NCBI RefSeq assembly: GCF_003628535.1
Contig: NZ_RBCI01000001.1
Coordinates: 434,001-498,000, forward strand
Length of the DNA stretch: 64,000 bases
Direction: 5' to 3'
Source of the DNA: Flavisolibacter nicotianae
Lineage (GTDB): Bacteria; Bacteroidota; Bacteroidia; Chitinophagales; Chitinophagaceae
Positions 9,825 to 18,857 of the stretch are shown here, piece by piece (positions within the stretch are counted from its first letter, which is position 1; every line of letters starts with the position of its first letter). Under the pieces are notes generated by a model that saw only the letters and a list, made by a program, of their open reading frames with translations, did not search any database and was not told the DNA's origin. A program made the translations under genes and the position numbers.

Positions 9825-12800
9825 TTAGAATGTTACCCTGATGCTTCCGCCAAAACGGCGCGAAGAAGGACCGGTAATGAATTCAAACCCTCTGTAGGAG
9901 CTGGCACCCAAACCGGATGTTTCCGGATCGAAATTCATGTGCTTCGGCGTGTTGGGCGCTTTGTACCAAAGGTTCTGACCGGAGAACGTCAGCGAAATGC
10001 CACCAAACGGTGTTTTGCTGATCAGTCCCGAAGGCAGGCTGTACGAGAGGGAAGCTTCACGCAAACGGATCACCGTGCCATCGAACACGCTGACATCGGA
10101 TGCACCAAAGCCAAGGCTGTTGAAGTAAGCGATGAATGCATCAACTTGGATATCGTTCGGCGTTCCATCTTGCTTTACACCCGGCAGGATGACCGGCAAT
10201 GTCCTGTCAAACTCGGTATCCTTGGTTTCGCCCCTCGCCAGCAGCGAACGGATGGTAGCCGAGTAAATGTCGCCACCCTGCGTGTAATCCCATTGCATGC
10301 GGAAGCTCAGTCCTTTGTAGGTGAGGTTGTTGATCAACGAGGTTTTGAAATCGGGGTTGGGATTGCCAATGATTCCGATCTCGGTTGAGCTCAGGTAGTT
10401 GCCCTGGTTATCTACGATCCGCTGACCGGTCTTGGGATCTCTCTGCACATAATAGCCCTGCATAATGCCCAGCGGCTTGCCGGGGATGGCAAAGCTACCC
10501 AGGTCGGTAAAGCCGGCCACGGGGATTTGTTTTACACCATCGGCCAGCGAGGTTACCTCGTTGCGGTTACGGGTAAAGTTCACCGTGAAGTCCCATCCGA
10601 AATTGCGGCCTTTCACCGGCGCAATGTTCAGGCCCACTTCGATACCGCGGTTGCGTACGCCACCGACGTTGATCTCTTTTTCCGTATAGCCTGTCGAAGG
10701 ATCCAACTGCTGCGAAATGATCTGGTCTTTGGAAAGACGGTTGTACCAGGTAAAGTCCAGGTTGACCTTGTTGTTAAACAGGCGGGTTTCCAAACCGGCT
10801 TCCACCTCGCGAAGCAATTCGGGCTTCAGGTCGGGGTTGGGCAAACGGTTGGGAATGGAATTGGAGTTCACCTGTGTTCCGTTTTGTGTCACGAACACGT
10901 TACTGCCGATGCTCAGCGCCTGGCGGGTTCTGTACGGATCGGGGAAACGGGCACTGGTGGCATAACCGACACGCATTTTTACATAGTTGAGCATCTTGTT
11001 GTTCTTTAACCCTTCAACGGCGGCTGTCGGAATAAAAGAAAGGCTACCGCTGGGATAGAACAGGGAGCGGTTGGCTTCTTCCAGTGTTGAGACCCAACTG
11101 TTACGGCCACCGACGGTTGCATACAGGAAGTCCTTGTAACCAAGGTTACCTTCTGCAAACACACCCAGGGACTCGTACTCGGACCTGAAGTCGAGGTTGC
11201 TGCCGTCTTCACCCTTGTTGGTGTGGTTGATAAAGTTGTTGTGATTAAAGAGGTTGAACACCAGTTGGTTCTGGCTGAACATCCCGTCCTGGCGATAGAG
11301 GGTTCTCCGCAGGTTGCTACCGGCCGTAACCGAAAGATCCCAGTTCTGCGAAAACCGGGTATTGTAGTTGGCCAGCAATTCGTGGTTCAGGATCGTGTTG
11401 CGGATGTTGGTAGTTCTGTAAACACCCAGCGGCACCTGGACACCGCCCTTGGGCGATTGCAGCGTATTGAAGTTGGAAAAGTTGTCCAGGCCAATCCTAT
11501 ACATGATATTCAGGTTTTTCAGCAGGTCGTAACGCAGGGCCAGGTTTCCGTATACCCGTTGCACGCTCTCGGTGAACTTCACATATTTTGCGGTCCAGCG
11601 GGGGTTTTGAATATCGTTCGACGGGCGGTAATAAACCGATGCACCGGTTGTAGGATCTTCAAAGGGCCAGTTCATCAGGTCGATCGATCTTGGCGTGTAC
11701 ATCACGTCGGCAAAGATGCCGGGATAGTTGGCATACTGCGGGCCGCTACCCGTACTGGCCGAGTTCGGAGGCGTTTGGTAGTCAGTGTTGGCAAAGTTTA
11801 CCACGCCGGAAACGGTAAAGCGGTTGCTTAGCTTTGTGCTTCCACCCAGACCGCCGGTGTATTTCCGCAGGTCGTTGCCGGGGATAAAGCCTTTGTCGTT
11901 GTAGAAAGTAAAGTTTCCGCTGACGTTTGAGTTGGCACCCGGAGAACCCGCCACGTTAATGGAGGTCGTATTGATCCAGCCGGTGCGAAAAAAACTGTTG
12001 ATGTTATCCGGATGGGCTTCAAAGGGAATTTTAACGCCCTGCAGTTCCGGGAAAGCTGCGGCATAGGCCGAGCGGCTATAGGGATGGAGCAAGGTCACTG
12101 GCGGATTTTGGAAGGCTGCGCCCCAGTTGCTGTAAAACTGGAAGCCCGTGGAAAGGTGGGTTCCACCGCCATAGGCATTGGTCCAATCGGGCAGGCTGGC
12201 CACTTTGTTGGCAAACGTCGATTGTGTCAGCGTGATTTCTGCCTTATTGCCCACTCTCCGGTTCGAACCATTTTTCGTGGTGATGAGGATCACCCCGTTG
12301 CGACCTTGTTCTCCATACAATACCGTGGCACTCAATCCTCTTAATACACTCACACTTTCAATGTTGTTGGGGTCCAGGTCGAGGAAGCGGCTGGACGTCT
12401 GGTTGCCAAAACGGAAATCCGACTGCGCATTGGTAGATGCGTCGAATGGCACGCCATCAACGATAAACAGCGGCGTGGTTTCACCGGTAATCGACGAGAT
12501 ACCGCGAATAACGATGTTGGTACCGCTGCCCGAAATCCCGCTGGTGGCGCCAATGTCCACACCCGGTGTTTTCCCGTTCAGCACACGGGTAATGTCGGCC
12601 TCAGGGCGTTGTTCCAGTTGCTTTCTGTCTACCGTGGTAACTGCATAACCCAATGCTTTCTTTTCCCTCCTGATACCAAGGGCCGTTACTACGACCTCGC
12701 TAATAGCATTGCTGGCGGGTGTCAGCGTAATGGTAACGCCCCGTGGATCTGCGCCTACTGCCGCTTCTTTCCTGTCGTAGCCAACAGAAGAAAAAACAAG

Positions 12801-13001
12801 GGTCGCATTCCGGGCAACCGATAGGCGGAAATTTCCATTGGCGTCGGTTGAGGTACCGTTGGATGTGCTTTTTTCCTGCACTGAAACCCCCGGAAGCGGC
12901 TGGCTATTCTCGCCAAGAACCTTTCCGGACACCTCAACTTTCTGAGCGAAAGCAGAGCCCAGTAGCAAGAAGCTTGCTACAAAGCATAGAAGTTTTCTCA
13001 T
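9825..13001 (-). CDS. SusC/RagA-family TonB-linked outer-membrane transporter (long form)
   Basis: A 1058-residue SusC. It has a signal peptide ending GSAFAQ, a regulatory-like beta domain (VSGKVLGENSQPLPG, about residues 23-100), a plug containing VVVTALGIRREKKALGYAV, a pattern common in the SusD_2-linked subgroup, then LNGKTPGVDI and GVILITTKNG, and a long barrel ending in ...SIRVTF. It is the first gene of a three-gene operon with SusD_2 and a lipoprotein. It is only distantly similar to the two other SusC proteins in the window, so this is a separate uptake system rather than a recent duplication. Confidence 0.96.
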   Translation of the reverse strand: MRKLLCFVASFLLLGSAFAQKVEVSGKVLGENSQPLPGVSVQEKSTSNGTSTDANGNFRLSVARNATLVFSSVGYDRKEAAVGADPRGVTITLTPASNAISEVVVTALGIRREKKALGYAVTTVDRKQLEQRPEADITRVLNGKTPGVDIGATSGISGSGTNIVIRGISSITGETTPLFIVDGVPFDASTNAQSDFRFGNQTSSRFLDLDPNNIESVSVLRGLSATVLYGEQGRNGVILITTKNGSNRRVGNKAEITLTQSTFANKVASLPDWTNAYGGGTHLSTGFQFYSNWGAAFQNPPVTLLHPYSRSAYAAAFPELQGVKIPFEAHPDNINSFFRTGWINTTSINVAGSPGANSNVSGNFTFYNDKGFIPGNDLRKYTGGLGGSTKLSNRFTVSGVVNFANTDYQTPPNSASTGSGPQYANYPGIFADVMYTPRSIDLMNWPFEDPTTGASVYYRPSNDIQNPRWTAKYVKFTESVQRVYGNLALRYDLLKNLNIMYRIGLDNFSNFNTLQSPKGGVQVPLGVYRTTNIRNTILNHELLANYNTRFSQNWDLSVTAGSNLRRTLYRQDGMFSQNQLVFNLFNHNNFINHTNKGEDGSNLDFRSEYESLGVFAEGNLGYKDFLYATVGGRNSWVSTLEEANRSLFYPSGSLSFIPTAAVEGLKNNKMLNYVKMRVGYATSARFPDPYRTRQALSIGSNVFVTQNGTQVNSNSIPNRLPNPDLKPELLREVEAGLETRLFNNKVNLDFTWYNRLSKDQIISQQLDPSTGYTEKEINVGGVRNRGIEVGLNIAPVKGRNFGWDFTVNFTRNRNEVTSLADGVKQIPVAGFTDLGSFAIPGKPLGIMQGYYVQRDPKTGQRIVDNQGNYLSSTEIGIIGNPNPDFKTSLINNLTYKGLSFRMQWDYTQGGDIYSATIRSLLARGETKDTEFDRTLPVILPGVKQDGTPNDIQVDAFIAYFNSLGFGASDVSVFDGTVIRLREASLSYSLPSGLISKTPFGGISLTFSGQNLWYKAPNTPKHMNFDPETSGLGASSYRGFEFITGPSSRRFGGSIRVTF

Positions 13002-13246
13002 GTGAGTTTTGATTTAAATGATGAAATAACAGTCTTTCGATTCTTTAGAGTTTATAGAAATAGCGGGGATTCGCAGTTACGAAGTATTGCACAGCACGCC
13101 CAGAATGGGGATGCCGGCAGGCGAGGCAGTTTCATAAGCATTTCTCATTCAAGCGGGTTTTTAATTATGGTTAAATATATGCAAATACTTGACAGACGGA
13201 AAAAAGACAGGATGAAAATTTAAATAGCTGCTTTGAATGGCAATAA
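13002..13246. other. Upstream region of the long SusC; nothing else recognised
   Basis: It presumably contains the promoter of the SusC operon. I searched the minus strand for TAnnTTTG and found no clean match. No repeat or hairpin stands out apart from the protease terminator at its right border. Confidence 0.4.
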
Positions 13247-13274
13247 AAAAACCGCTCTCTTCGGAGCGGTTTTT
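13247..13274 (-). terminator. Terminator of the zinc metallopeptidase gene
   Basis: An 11-bp stem (13247-13257 with 13264-13274, core ACCGCTC/GAGCGGT) sits 18 bases beyond the protease stop. An A-run on the plus strand gives a U-tract on the minus transcript. Confidence 0.85.
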
Positions 13275-13292
13275 CAGACCTGTTTCTGCCAA

Positions 13293-13985
13293 TTAATTTC
13301 GGTCCCGGCTCCCCATGTAGATCATGATATATTGGACCAGGGTTACAACGGCCGCCAAAGCTGCCACCACATAGGTCATGGCCGCCCACTTCAGGGCATT
13401 TTTTGCTTTCGGATACTCTTGTGCATTGGTCACATTGGTTCGGTTAAGCCATTCGAGGGCACGGTGGCTGGCATCAAACTCTACCGGCAATGTAATGAGT
13501 GAGAAAAGGACAGACAGGGCAAACAGGGCAATTCCCACCAGTAAGAGCGTCGAATTACCGGACGCAGCCATAAAAACACCAATCAGGAGCACCCAGTTTA
13601 CAATGGTTGAGCTTACCTGAACCGCCGGAACCAGCTTGCTTCGCAGGTTTAGCCAGGTATAAGCATTGGCGTGCTGCACAGCATGACCGGTTTCATGCGC
13701 CGCAACGGCTGCAGCCGATATACTGTAGTTGCTATATACTTCCGGGCTGAGATTGATGGTTTTAGTGGCGGGATTGTAGTGATCGGACAAAAAACCGTCC
13801 ATAGAAACCACCTTTACATCATAAATACCGTTTTCCCGCAGCATTTTCTCGGCAACTTCCTTGCCGGTCAGCCTGGCCGACAACGGAATTTTACCATAGG
13901 CAGCAAACCGGCTCTTCAGTATCATGGACACGATCATGCTGATACCGATAAAAAGAAATGAAACAAGCATTATTGAGGGGGTCAT
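13293..13985 (-). CDS. YugP-type membrane zinc metallopeptidase
   Basis: A 230-residue membrane protein of the Zn-dependent neutral metallopeptidase family 2 (YugP). An N-terminal membrane segment (about residues 4-22) is followed by the peptidase region with the zinc motif HETGH at residues 97-101 and a further His at 105 (HAVQH). Two to three more hydrophobic segments lie in the C-terminal half (about 130-180 and 200-222). Length and motif placement match the family. The substrate is not known for this family in Bacteroidota. It is transcribed alone, with its own terminator and a TAnnTTTG-like element upstream. Confidence 0.9.
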   Translation of the reverse strand: MTPSIMLVSFLFIGISMIVSMILKSRFAAYGKIPLSARLTGKEVAEKMLRENGIYDVKVVSMDGFLSDHYNPATKTINLSPEVYSNYSISAAAVAAHETGHAVQHANAYTWLNLRSKLVPAVQVSSTIVNWVLLIGVFMAASGNSTLLLVGIALFALSVLFSLITLPVEFDASHRALEWLNRTNVTNAQEYPKAKNALKWAAMTYVVAALAAVVTLVQYIMIYMGSRDRN

Positions 13986-14014
13986 CAGGTCTCCTTTTTT
14001 TCTTTTCTATCCCT

Positions 14015-14022
14015 CAAATCTA
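14015..14022 (-). promoter_or_regulatory. Possible -7 promoter element for the zinc protease
   Basis: The minus-strand sequence TAGATTTG matches TAnnTTTG and lies 29 bases upstream of the protease ATG. There is no clear -33 TTG. Confidence 0.3.
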
Positions 14023-14254
14023 TATCCAATCCCGGAAAAAAGGGTCTCTAAAACCAGCCTCTCCTTTTTTGTCAGTCCACCTCGCCACCTTGCCCTTTTT
14101 TCTGACAGTTTATCAGCAGGATTTTTTTTAAAGTCTTTGAAGCGCAGAAATTATGTTATTGATTTTCAATACTATACAAAGTCAAAGATGTTAAAATCAT
14201 TTATATAAAATGCTTAAAAAGTTTTGCACATCGCCAAAAAATTATTTTGTAAAG

Positions 14255-14335
14255 TGCCGCAGAATTGTAATTTAGTGTCAGAATTTAATGGGTTAGTAAG
14301 TAAAAGGGTTGGTCGAAAGATCAGCCCTTTTTACT
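14255..14335 (+). ncRNA. Candidate small RNA ending in a GAAA-tetraloop terminator hairpin
   Basis: A long hairpin (14299-14335) has a GAAA tetraloop at 14315-14318 and a stem of about 19 pairs including two wobbles, with one bulged T. It has an A-tract before and a T-tract after the GC part, as in a terminator. No ORF precedes it on the plus strand, and it lies upstream of radA rather than after a gene. A near-consensus promoter (TTG at 14224-14226, 16 bases, TATTTTG at 14243-14249) would give an RNA of about 80 nt. The start is a guess from that motif and the function is unknown. Confidence 0.3.
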
Positions 14336-14405
14336 AAAAATTTCTGCCATTTATTTTCCTCTTCCAACTGCACGTTTGATAAAAAAATTTCATCTCTTAC
14401 GCGAA

Positions 14406-14413
14406 TAAATTTG
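14406..14413 (+). promoter_or_regulatory. -7 promoter element of radA
   Basis: TAAATTTG matches TAnnTTTG exactly and ends only four bases before the radA ATG. The transcript would start at or next to the start codon (leaderless or nearly so). Confidence 0.5.
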
Positions 14414-14417
14414 CTCC

Positions 14418-15794
14418 ATGTCGAAAGTAAAAACGGCTTACTTCTGTCAGAACTGTGGTTATGAAAGCGCAAAGTGGTTGGGTAAATGTCCTTCGTGCCA
14501 ACAATGGAATACGTTCGTAGAAGAACTGATTCAAAAAGACACGAAAAAAGCGGCGGCCAATGACTGGACAACCTATAACGACAATGGAACAACGAAGAGA
14601 ACCCGCCATCTCAACGAAGTTGAAACCAAAGAATCACCGCGGCTCTTGTCTGCCGATGCCGAATTGAACAGGGTTCTTGGAGGCGGAATTGTTCCCGGAA
14701 GCATTGTGCTGGTTGCCGGCGAACCGGGTATCGGCAAATCCACGCTCTTCCTGCAAATGGGTTTGCAGTTGAAGAATGTTGTCACGCTTTATGTAAGTGG
14801 AGAAGAAAGCGAACAACAGATCAAGATGCGGGCCGACCGCCTGAACATGCAGAGCGAAAACTTTTATCTTCTCACGGAAACCTCGACGAACATTATTTTC
14901 CAGGAAATTAAAAAGCTGAAGCCCCAACTGATCATCGTCGATTCCATTCAAACCCTCGAGTCTTCGTTTGTGGAATCCTCACCGGGAACTGTCTCCCAGA
15001 TTAGAGAGTGTGCTGCGGAATTCCAGCAGTTTGCCAAAGAAACAAATACACCTGTCTTCCTGATTGGTCATATCACGAAAGAAGGGGCCATTGCAGGGCC
15101 CAAGCTGCTGGAGCATATGGTGGATACCGTGTTGCAGTTCGAAGGCGACCGCCATTATGCCTATCGAATCCTCCGCACGTTGAAAAACCGTTTTGGCAGC
15201 ACGGCCGAACTGGGCATCTATCAAATGAACGACAACGGCATGAACCCCGTGACCAACCCAAGCGAGATCCTCATTACGCAAAAGGAAGAATCACTGGGCG
15301 GGATTGCCATCGCTGCCACCATTGAAGGACAACGGCCACTCCTGATCGAAGTGCAGGCCCTGGTTACGCAATCGGTGTATGGCACACCCCAACGAACCGT
15401 CAGCGGTTTTGATACGAGGCGTTTGCAACTTCTTTTAGCTGTTTTGGAGAAACGCGGCGGCTTTCATTTTGGCGTTAAGGATGTTTTTCTCAACCTTGCC
15501 GGTGGCTTAAAAGTGGAAGATCCTTCCATTGATCTGGCAGTGATTGTAGCCTTGCTCTCCTCCTATGAAGATGTACCGGTGCCACACGATGTGTGCTTTG
15601 CCGGTGAGGTGGGATTGAGCGGAGAAATCAGGGCCGTCAACCGAATCGAGCAACGAATTGCCGAAGCCGAAAAACTGGGTTTCAGCAAGATCATCGTGTC
15701 GAAGTATAACCAGAAAGGCGTACACAAACACAAATACAACATCGATGTGGTCATGATGGGTCGAGTAGAGGAAGTGTACCGGCATTTGTTCTAG
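14418..15794 (+). CDS. radA: DNA repair protein RadA (Sms)
   Basis: RadA is a RecA-like hexameric helicase that promotes branch migration during homologous recombination. All hallmarks are visible in the 458 residues. There is an N-terminal C4 zinc finger (Cys10, 13, 24, 27), Walker A GEPGIGKST at 101-109, a hydrophobic Walker B strand (LIIVDSIQT), the RadA-specific KNRFG motif near residue 256, and a C-terminal Lon-protease-like domain (DLAVIVALLSSYEDV, GEVGLSGEIR). Length is normal. It is followed by its own terminator and is transcribed separately from comF, with the -7 motif abutting the start codon. Confidence 0.97.
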   Translation: MSKVKTAYFCQNCGYESAKWLGKCPSCQQWNTFVEELIQKDTKKAAANDWTTYNDNGTTKRTRHLNEVETKESPRLLSADAELNRVLGGGIVPGSIVLVAGEPGIGKSTLFLQMGLQLKNVVTLYVSGEESEQQIKMRADRLNMQSENFYLLTETSTNIIFQEIKKLKPQLIIVDSIQTLESSFVESSPGTVSQIRECAAEFQQFAKETNTPVFLIGHITKEGAIAGPKLLEHMVDTVLQFEGDRHYAYRILRTLKNRFGSTAELGIYQMNDNGMNPVTNPSEILITQKEESLGGIAIAATIEGQRPLLIEVQALVTQSVYGTPQRTVSGFDTRRLQLLLAVLEKRGGFHFGVKDVFLNLAGGLKVEDPSIDLAVIVALLSSYEDVPVPHDVCFAGEVGLSGEIRAVNRIEQRIAEAEKLGFSKIIVSKYNQKGVHKHKYNIDVVMMGRVEEVYRHLF

Positions 15795-15873
15795 CTCTTC
15801 TTTCCCCTAAACAGGAGACTTGGGTCGAAGAAATTTGACAGCTTTCAATTCAGTTGCCCACATAACCTCGCTG

Positions 15874-15901
15874 CCGTTGGCGTCTCCGCCAACGGTTTTT
15901 T
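15874..15901 (+). terminator. Terminator of radA
   Basis: A perfect 9-bp GC-rich stem (15874-15882 with 15887-15895) and TCTC loop are followed by six T residues. Confidence 0.9.
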
Positions 15902-15965
15902 AATAGCCGGTGCTCGTGTCCTGACAAGCATTTCCAATTGAATGCACGATTGTTTACATTTAAGT

Positions 15966-16667
15966 ATGCAGCCCGCAAGAGACCTCAAAGAGGCCGTCCT
16001 TCATTTTCTATTCCCGCATGTCTGTGAAGGTTGCGGCACCGATGTGCTGGAGCCGGATCATTTTCTCTGTTTAAAATGCCTTTCTTCCCTGCCCAAAACG
16101 GCATTCCAGCTTTATCCTGACAATCCCGTTGAAAAATTGTTTTGGGGACGTCTTCCGGTTACTGCAGCTACGGCAGAATATTATTTCACCAAGGGCTCTC
16201 TTATGCAGCACCTCATGCACCAGTTCAAATACAGGGGCAACAGGGAAACCGGCGTTTACCTCGGCAGGCAAATGGGTTTTTCACTCAACCAAGCCAGACG
16301 CTTTCGCGGTGTGGATGGGCTGGTGCCGCTTCCGCTCTTTGCGGCAAAAGAAAGAAAACGCGGTTATAACCAGGCAGCCGTTTTGTGCAAGGGCATTTCG
16401 GAAGCCACCGGTTTGCCGCTCTTTGAGGATGTAGTGGTGCGCAAGGCGGCAACCGAAAGCCAGACCAAAAAGAACCGCATCGAACGCTGGCTGAACATGG
16501 AAGGTCGCTTTGAATTGGTAAAGCCGCAAACGATCGAAGGCAAGCACCTGCTTCTCGTGGACGATGTTATCACCACTGGCGCCACGCTGGAAGCTTGTGG
16601 AGCGGTACTGCTGCAGGCAGCAGGGGTACAGCTAAGCCTTGCCACGCTTTGTATTTCGAGTCGCTAG
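15966..16667 (+). CDS. ComF-family phosphoribosyltransferase-like protein
   Basis: A 233-residue protein of the ComF/GntX family, associated with natural DNA uptake in some bacteria. The N-terminal zinc-binding Cys pairs (CEGCG and CLKCL) are followed by the region containing KYRGNRETG, PLPLFAAKERKRGYNQA and the PRPP-loop motif LLLVDDVITTGAT near residue 195. I prefer the ATG at 15966 over 15942 because a TACATTTA element close to the -7 consensus lies four bases upstream of it. ComF is membrane-associated or cytosolic and helps DNA transport in Bacillus and Haemophilus; the enzymatic role of the PRT fold is unproven. Confidence 0.88.
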   Translation: MQPARDLKEAVLHFLFPHVCEGCGTDVLEPDHFLCLKCLSSLPKTAFQLYPDNPVEKLFWGRLPVTAATAEYYFTKGSLMQHLMHQFKYRGNRETGVYLGRQMGFSLNQARRFRGVDGLVPLPLFAAKERKRGYNQAAVLCKGISEATGLPLFEDVVVRKAATESQTKKNRIERWLNMEGRFELVKPQTIEGKHLLLVDDVITTGATLEACGAVLLQAAGVQLSLATLCISSR

Positions 16668-16683
16668 TGTATTTTTACCGTTT

Positions 16684-18084
16684 ATGAACCGGATGAAAAA
16701 CCTCCTGCCTGTTGCCGTACTGCTTTGTTTTTTGTTTTCATGCCGGAAAGAATCATTCACCACCGATTCCCGTGCCCGGCTCGCAAGCAGCGTTGACACG
16801 CTGCACTTCGATACGGTTTTCACTACCACCGGTTCGGTTTCACAATTTGTCAAGATCATCAACAACAACGATAAAGGTATCCGCCTTTCTTCCGTCCGGC
16901 TGGCCGGTGGTGCGGCGTCTCCCTTTCAGATCAATGTGGATGGCGTGGCAGGCCCGCAGGTCAGTAACGTCGAAGTCCTGGGCAATGACAGCGCCTATAT
17001 TTATGTCACCGTCCGCATCAATCCTACGGCCCGGGATCTTCCTTTCGTGGTGCGGGACAGTATTGAACTAACTTACAACGGGAACCGTACCTGGATTCAA
17101 CTGGATGCCTTCGGGCAGAATGCGCATTTTCTGCGAAACAGGAAGATTACTGGCAACGAAACCTGGAACAACGACCTGCCTTACGTGATACTGGGAGGAC
17201 TTACGGTTGATACCAATGCCTTGCTGTCCATCAACAAAGGATGCAGGATCTATCTACACGCAGACGCCCCGTTTGTTATCCACGGCAGCTTACAGGTAAC
17301 CGGTGAGAAATGGGATAGCACCAGGGTGGTGTTTACCGGCGACCGGCTCGACGAACCGTATCGCGACTTTCCTGCCTCCTACCCGGGGCTGGTCTTTACC
17401 GCCAGCAGCCAAAACAACAGCATCCGGTATGGCATTATCAAGAATGCCTACCAGGGAATTGTGGTCAGCGACGCTTCTTCTTCCGGAACCAAACTGCAGC
17501 TCTCCGAAACCATTATCGACAATGCATACGATGTGGGCTTACTAGGTATCAATACAAGCATTACAGCCCGTAACCTCCTGGTATCAAATTGCGGAAAGAA
17601 CGTGATCCTTGCCCTGGGCGGTCGTTATGATTTTGTGCACAGCACCATCGCCACCTTTTCGAATAATTTTATACAGCACAAGGATCCTGTTTTATTGCTG
17701 ACCAATTTCCTAACGCAGGGCAACGTGGTTACCGTCAATCATCTCAATGCCAGCTTTCGCAACTGCATTTTCTGGGGCGATCAAAACGGGTTTGTCAGCA
17801 ACGAAGTCGTCACGGCCAAACAGGGAAATACCAACTTCAACGTTACGTTCGACAGGGTACTGTGGCGGGTGCAAACCCCGCCGGCCAATGCAACGGTAAG
17901 CGGTGTCGTTTCCGGTGAGCCGCTGTTCGACAGCATCAACACGGCAGAGCGATTTTTTAATTTTCGCCTGAAGGACGGTTCACCCGCCATCAACGCCGGT
18001 TCCACTGCCGGTGTGCCTCTCGACCTGGATGGCAATCCCCGCCCGGTAGGATTACCCGACCTGGGTGCTTACGAAAAACAGTAG
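16684..18084 (+). CDS. Lipoprotein with right-handed beta-helix (pectin-lyase-like) fold, unknown function
   Basis: A predicted lipoprotein of about 466 residues. The frame is open from 16639, but the ATGs at 16684/16693 begin a proper signal peptide with lipobox LFSC, so one of these is the likely start; it lies 16-25 bases after the ComF stop, suggesting co-transcription. The mid-region has repeated short beta-strand units, and the C-terminus (DGSPAINAGS, LDLDGNPRPVG..PDLGAYE) is the typical end of surface beta-helix proteins annotated as choice-of-anchor or right-handed parallel beta-helix. No active-site motif was identified. It is probably surface- or periplasm-facing; the ligand is unknown. 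Confidence 0.82.
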   Translation: MNRMKNLLPVAVLLCFLFSCRKESFTTDSRARLASSVDTLHFDTVFTTTGSVSQFVKIINNNDKGIRLSSVRLAGGAASPFQINVDGVAGPQVSNVEVLGNDSAYIYVTVRINPTARDLPFVVRDSIELTYNGNRTWIQLDAFGQNAHFLRNRKITGNETWNNDLPYVILGGLTVDTNALLSINKGCRIYLHADAPFVIHGSLQVTGEKWDSTRVVFTGDRLDEPYRDFPASYPGLVFTASSQNNSIRYGIIKNAYQGIVVSDASSSGTKLQLSETIIDNAYDVGLLGINTSITARNLLVSNCGKNVILALGGRYDFVHSTIATFSNNFIQHKDPVLLLTNFLTQGNVVTVNHLNASFRNCIFWGDQNGFVSNEVVTAKQGNTNFNVTFDRVLWRVQTPPANATVSGVVSGEPLFDSINTAERFFNFRLKDGSPAINAGSTAGVPLDLDGNPRPVGLPDLGAYEKQ

Positions 18085-18186
18085 CCGATTGCCAAAGAAC
18101 TTCCGTACTTTGTAGCAACAAGCGCTGTTTAGGCTAATCCTTTCGCTGCTTTGCTGTAATTCATGTAAAACAAAACTGATCGAAAT

Positions 18187-18753
18187 ATGAAAACCTTCAT
18201 TCTTGCATCGCTTCTTTCTGTGCTGCTCTCCGGCGCTGCTTTTTACGAGTTCAAAGTGCCCAGTCTCGACGGGAAAGAAATCGACTTCGCCAAGTTCAAA
18301 GGAAAGAAAGTGCTGGTTGTCAACACTGCCTCCAAATGCGGCAACACGCCCCAGTATGCCGACCTGCAAAAGCTGTACGACAAGTACAAAAACAAGCTTG
18401 TCATCGTGGGCTTTCCCGCCAACAACTTTGGCCAGCAGGAACCCGGCACCAACGAAGAAATCGGGGAGTTTTGCAAAAAGAATTATGGCGTCACTTTTCC
18501 CATGGCTGAAAAAGTATCTGTGAAGGGCGACGACATCCATCCCCTGTTCAAATGGCTGGTGGAGCAATCCAATGAAATGGCCAAGAAAATTCCCGGCGAC
18601 AACACAAAAGATATTCTTTACAAGCGCTTTTTGCAAGATCCCGTGCAGTGGAATTTTACCAAGTTCCTGGTGGATGAAAATGGAAATCTCGTTGCTGTTT
18701 TCCACAACAAGGTCAATCCAATGAGCGAAGAGATTACAAAATTTCTGAACTGA
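18187..18753 (+). CDS. Glutathione peroxidase family thiol peroxidase
   Basis: A 188-residue enzyme reducing hydrogen peroxide or lipid hydroperoxides. Catalytic Cys51 lies in the motif NTASKCGNTPQY. The conserved Gln is in FPANNFGQQEPGTNEEI and the Trp in WNFTKFLVDENG, completing the Cys-Gln-Trp site. As in most bacterial members the peroxidatic residue is Cys, not selenocysteine. Reduction by thioredoxin rather than glutathione is typical for such members (family knowledge). The first 17 or so residues form a signal peptide, so it likely acts in the periplasm. It is followed by a strong terminator. Confidence 0.94.
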   Translation: MKTFILASLLSVLLSGAAFYEFKVPSLDGKEIDFAKFKGKKVLVVNTASKCGNTPQYADLQKLYDKYKNKLVIVGFPANNFGQQEPGTNEEIGEFCKKNYGVTFPMAEKVSVKGDDIHPLFKWLVEQSNEMAKKIPGDNTKDILYKRFLQDPVQWNFTKFLVDENGNLVAVFHNKVNPMSEEITKFLN

Positions 18754-18788
18754 GATAGGTGGGATGACTGGGATTTGAAGGATATTTG

Positions 18789-18818
18789 AGCCGCCTGATA
18801 AACAGGCGGCTTTTTTTT
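18789..18818 (+). terminator. Terminator of the glutathione peroxidase gene
   Basis: A 9-bp stem (18789-18797 with 18803-18811, AGCCGCCTG/CAGGCGGCT) with a loop of five A/T bases runs into a T-run of eight. This hairpin lies inside the long open frame of the next gene, which argues for the later holB start. Confidence 0.92.
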
Positions 18819-18857
18819 ATTTATCCCACGTATCCTATCAACCCCAGTTCAAAGACA

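Larger units (their letters stand above)
13986..14417. other. 432-base AT-rich intergenic region with a candidate small RNA
   Basis: It separates the divergent protease and radA genes. It contains a -7-like element for the protease (14015-14022, minus), an AT-rich stretch without ORFs, a strong plus-strand hairpin at 14299-14335 and the radA -7 element at 14406-14413. See the separate ncRNA entry. Confidence 0.6.

Noticed and set aside
12255-12275. A tRNA T-arm-like GGTTCGAACC sequence
   Set aside because: It is inside the SusC coding region and no cloverleaf can be built around it.
18786-18857. An N-terminal extension of HolB
   Set aside because: It overlaps the glutathione peroxidase terminator hairpin and does not match the family; the ATG at 18858 begins the conserved DVIGQ motif.
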